From CAUZEO01 sp963578625 (GTDB lineage: Bacteria > Verrucomicrobiota > Kiritimatiellia > SLOV01): 5,507 bases of DNA. The DNA is taken from contig CAUZEO010000348.1 in NCBI GenBank assembly GCA_963578625.1, positions 1 through 5,507 on the forward strand, given 5' to 3'. This document shows positions 5,328 to 5,507 of this stretch, piece after piece. Numbering within the stretch: position 1 is the first letter of the stretch; each line of letters begins with the position of its first letter. Both the position numbers and the translations under genes were made by a program. Below the pieces are notes generated by a model, which saw only the letters and a list, made by a program, of their open reading frames with translations, ran no database searches and was not told where the DNA came from.

Positions 5328-5507
5328 ATGAGCATCCCTTGCGATACTGATTCTCCCCAATCCCTCCCCCGTCTCGTACCCGAAGGCACGGTACCCGTGG
5401 CCGCGTTCGAGGGCACTGCCGAGGAGTGCGGGCGGCAGTTCGGCGAGTTTACGTTGGAGAAATATCCCGGCTATCGACGCCAGGTGGACAATGCCCATCG
5501 CTGGTTT
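5328..5507 (+). CDS. N-terminus of probable C45-like (acyl-CoA:6-APA acyltransferase family) Ntn hydrolase (partial at right edge)
   Basis: From the ATG at 5328 the frame is open for all 60 codons to the window edge (MSIPCDTDSPQSL...). Its codon use and GC resemble the operon. Residues 25-37 (AAFEGTAEECGRQ) followed by FGEFTLEKY resemble the first conserved stretch of the C45/AAT family, which reads roughly G-T-x-x-E-x-G-x-Q-x-G. These proteins cut themselves to expose a cysteine nucleophile and then hydrolyse or transfer acyl-amide groups. The catalytic Cys lies further on, outside the window, so the assignment rests on this short stretch only. No signal peptide is seen and there is no ribosome binding site before the ATG. 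The gene lies 96 bases after the TIM-barrel gene, in the same direction, so it may be read from the operon or from its own promoter. Confidence 0.5.
   Translation, partial: MSIPCDTDSPQSLPRLVPEGTVPVAAFEGTAEECGRQFGEFTLEKYPGYRRQVDNAHRWF

Overview
The window suggests a bacterium of the Planctomycetes/Verrucomicrobia/Lentisphaerae kind or a related uncultured lineage such as Hydrogenedentes. The main reason is the propeller and TIM-barrel glycosidase-like proteins, which I know mostly as unnamed proteins in such genomes. This placement is an inference from gene content and is not proven.

Left part (1-1026): two genes converge. The 3' end of a trmL-like tRNA 2'-O-methyltransferase gene runs off the left edge (stop at 201-203). 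A complete minus-strand gene for an isochorismatase-fold cysteine hydrolase follows (295-1026, catalytic Asp/Lys/Cys all visible). This side is visibly poorer in GC than the genes to the right.

Middle (1027-1244): a divergent control region of 218 bases. It carries a perfect TATAAT box on the minus strand next to a CGTAA-A-TTACG palindrome, a nine-G run, two AAGGCCG direct repeats exactly 21 bp apart, and a weak plus-strand promoter candidate with a good ribosome binding site.

Right part (1245-5507): a tight plus-strand operon. It encodes a beta-propeller glycosidase-like protein (1245-2843), then after 22 bases an M28-family zinc aminopeptidase-like protein with a complete metal site (2866-4224), then, overlapping by ATGA, a TIM-barrel glycoside-hydrolase-like protein (4221-5231). 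After a 96-base gap containing a 17-bp hairpin and a plausible promoter, the first 60 codons of another gene run off the right edge. Its N-terminus resembles the C45/acyl-CoA:6-APA acyltransferase family of Ntn hydrolases.

Together the right-hand genes look like a catabolic cassette. It combines two carbohydrate-binding or carbohydrate-cleaving folds with two amide-bond hydrolases, and a divergent C-N hydrolase lies next to it. None of the complete proteins shows a signal peptide, so the substrate would be handled in the cytoplasm after uptake. A conjugate joining sugar and amide-linked groups is a reasonable guess for the substrate, but the sequence does not identify it. No RNA gene, CRISPR array, transposon or attachment site was seen.
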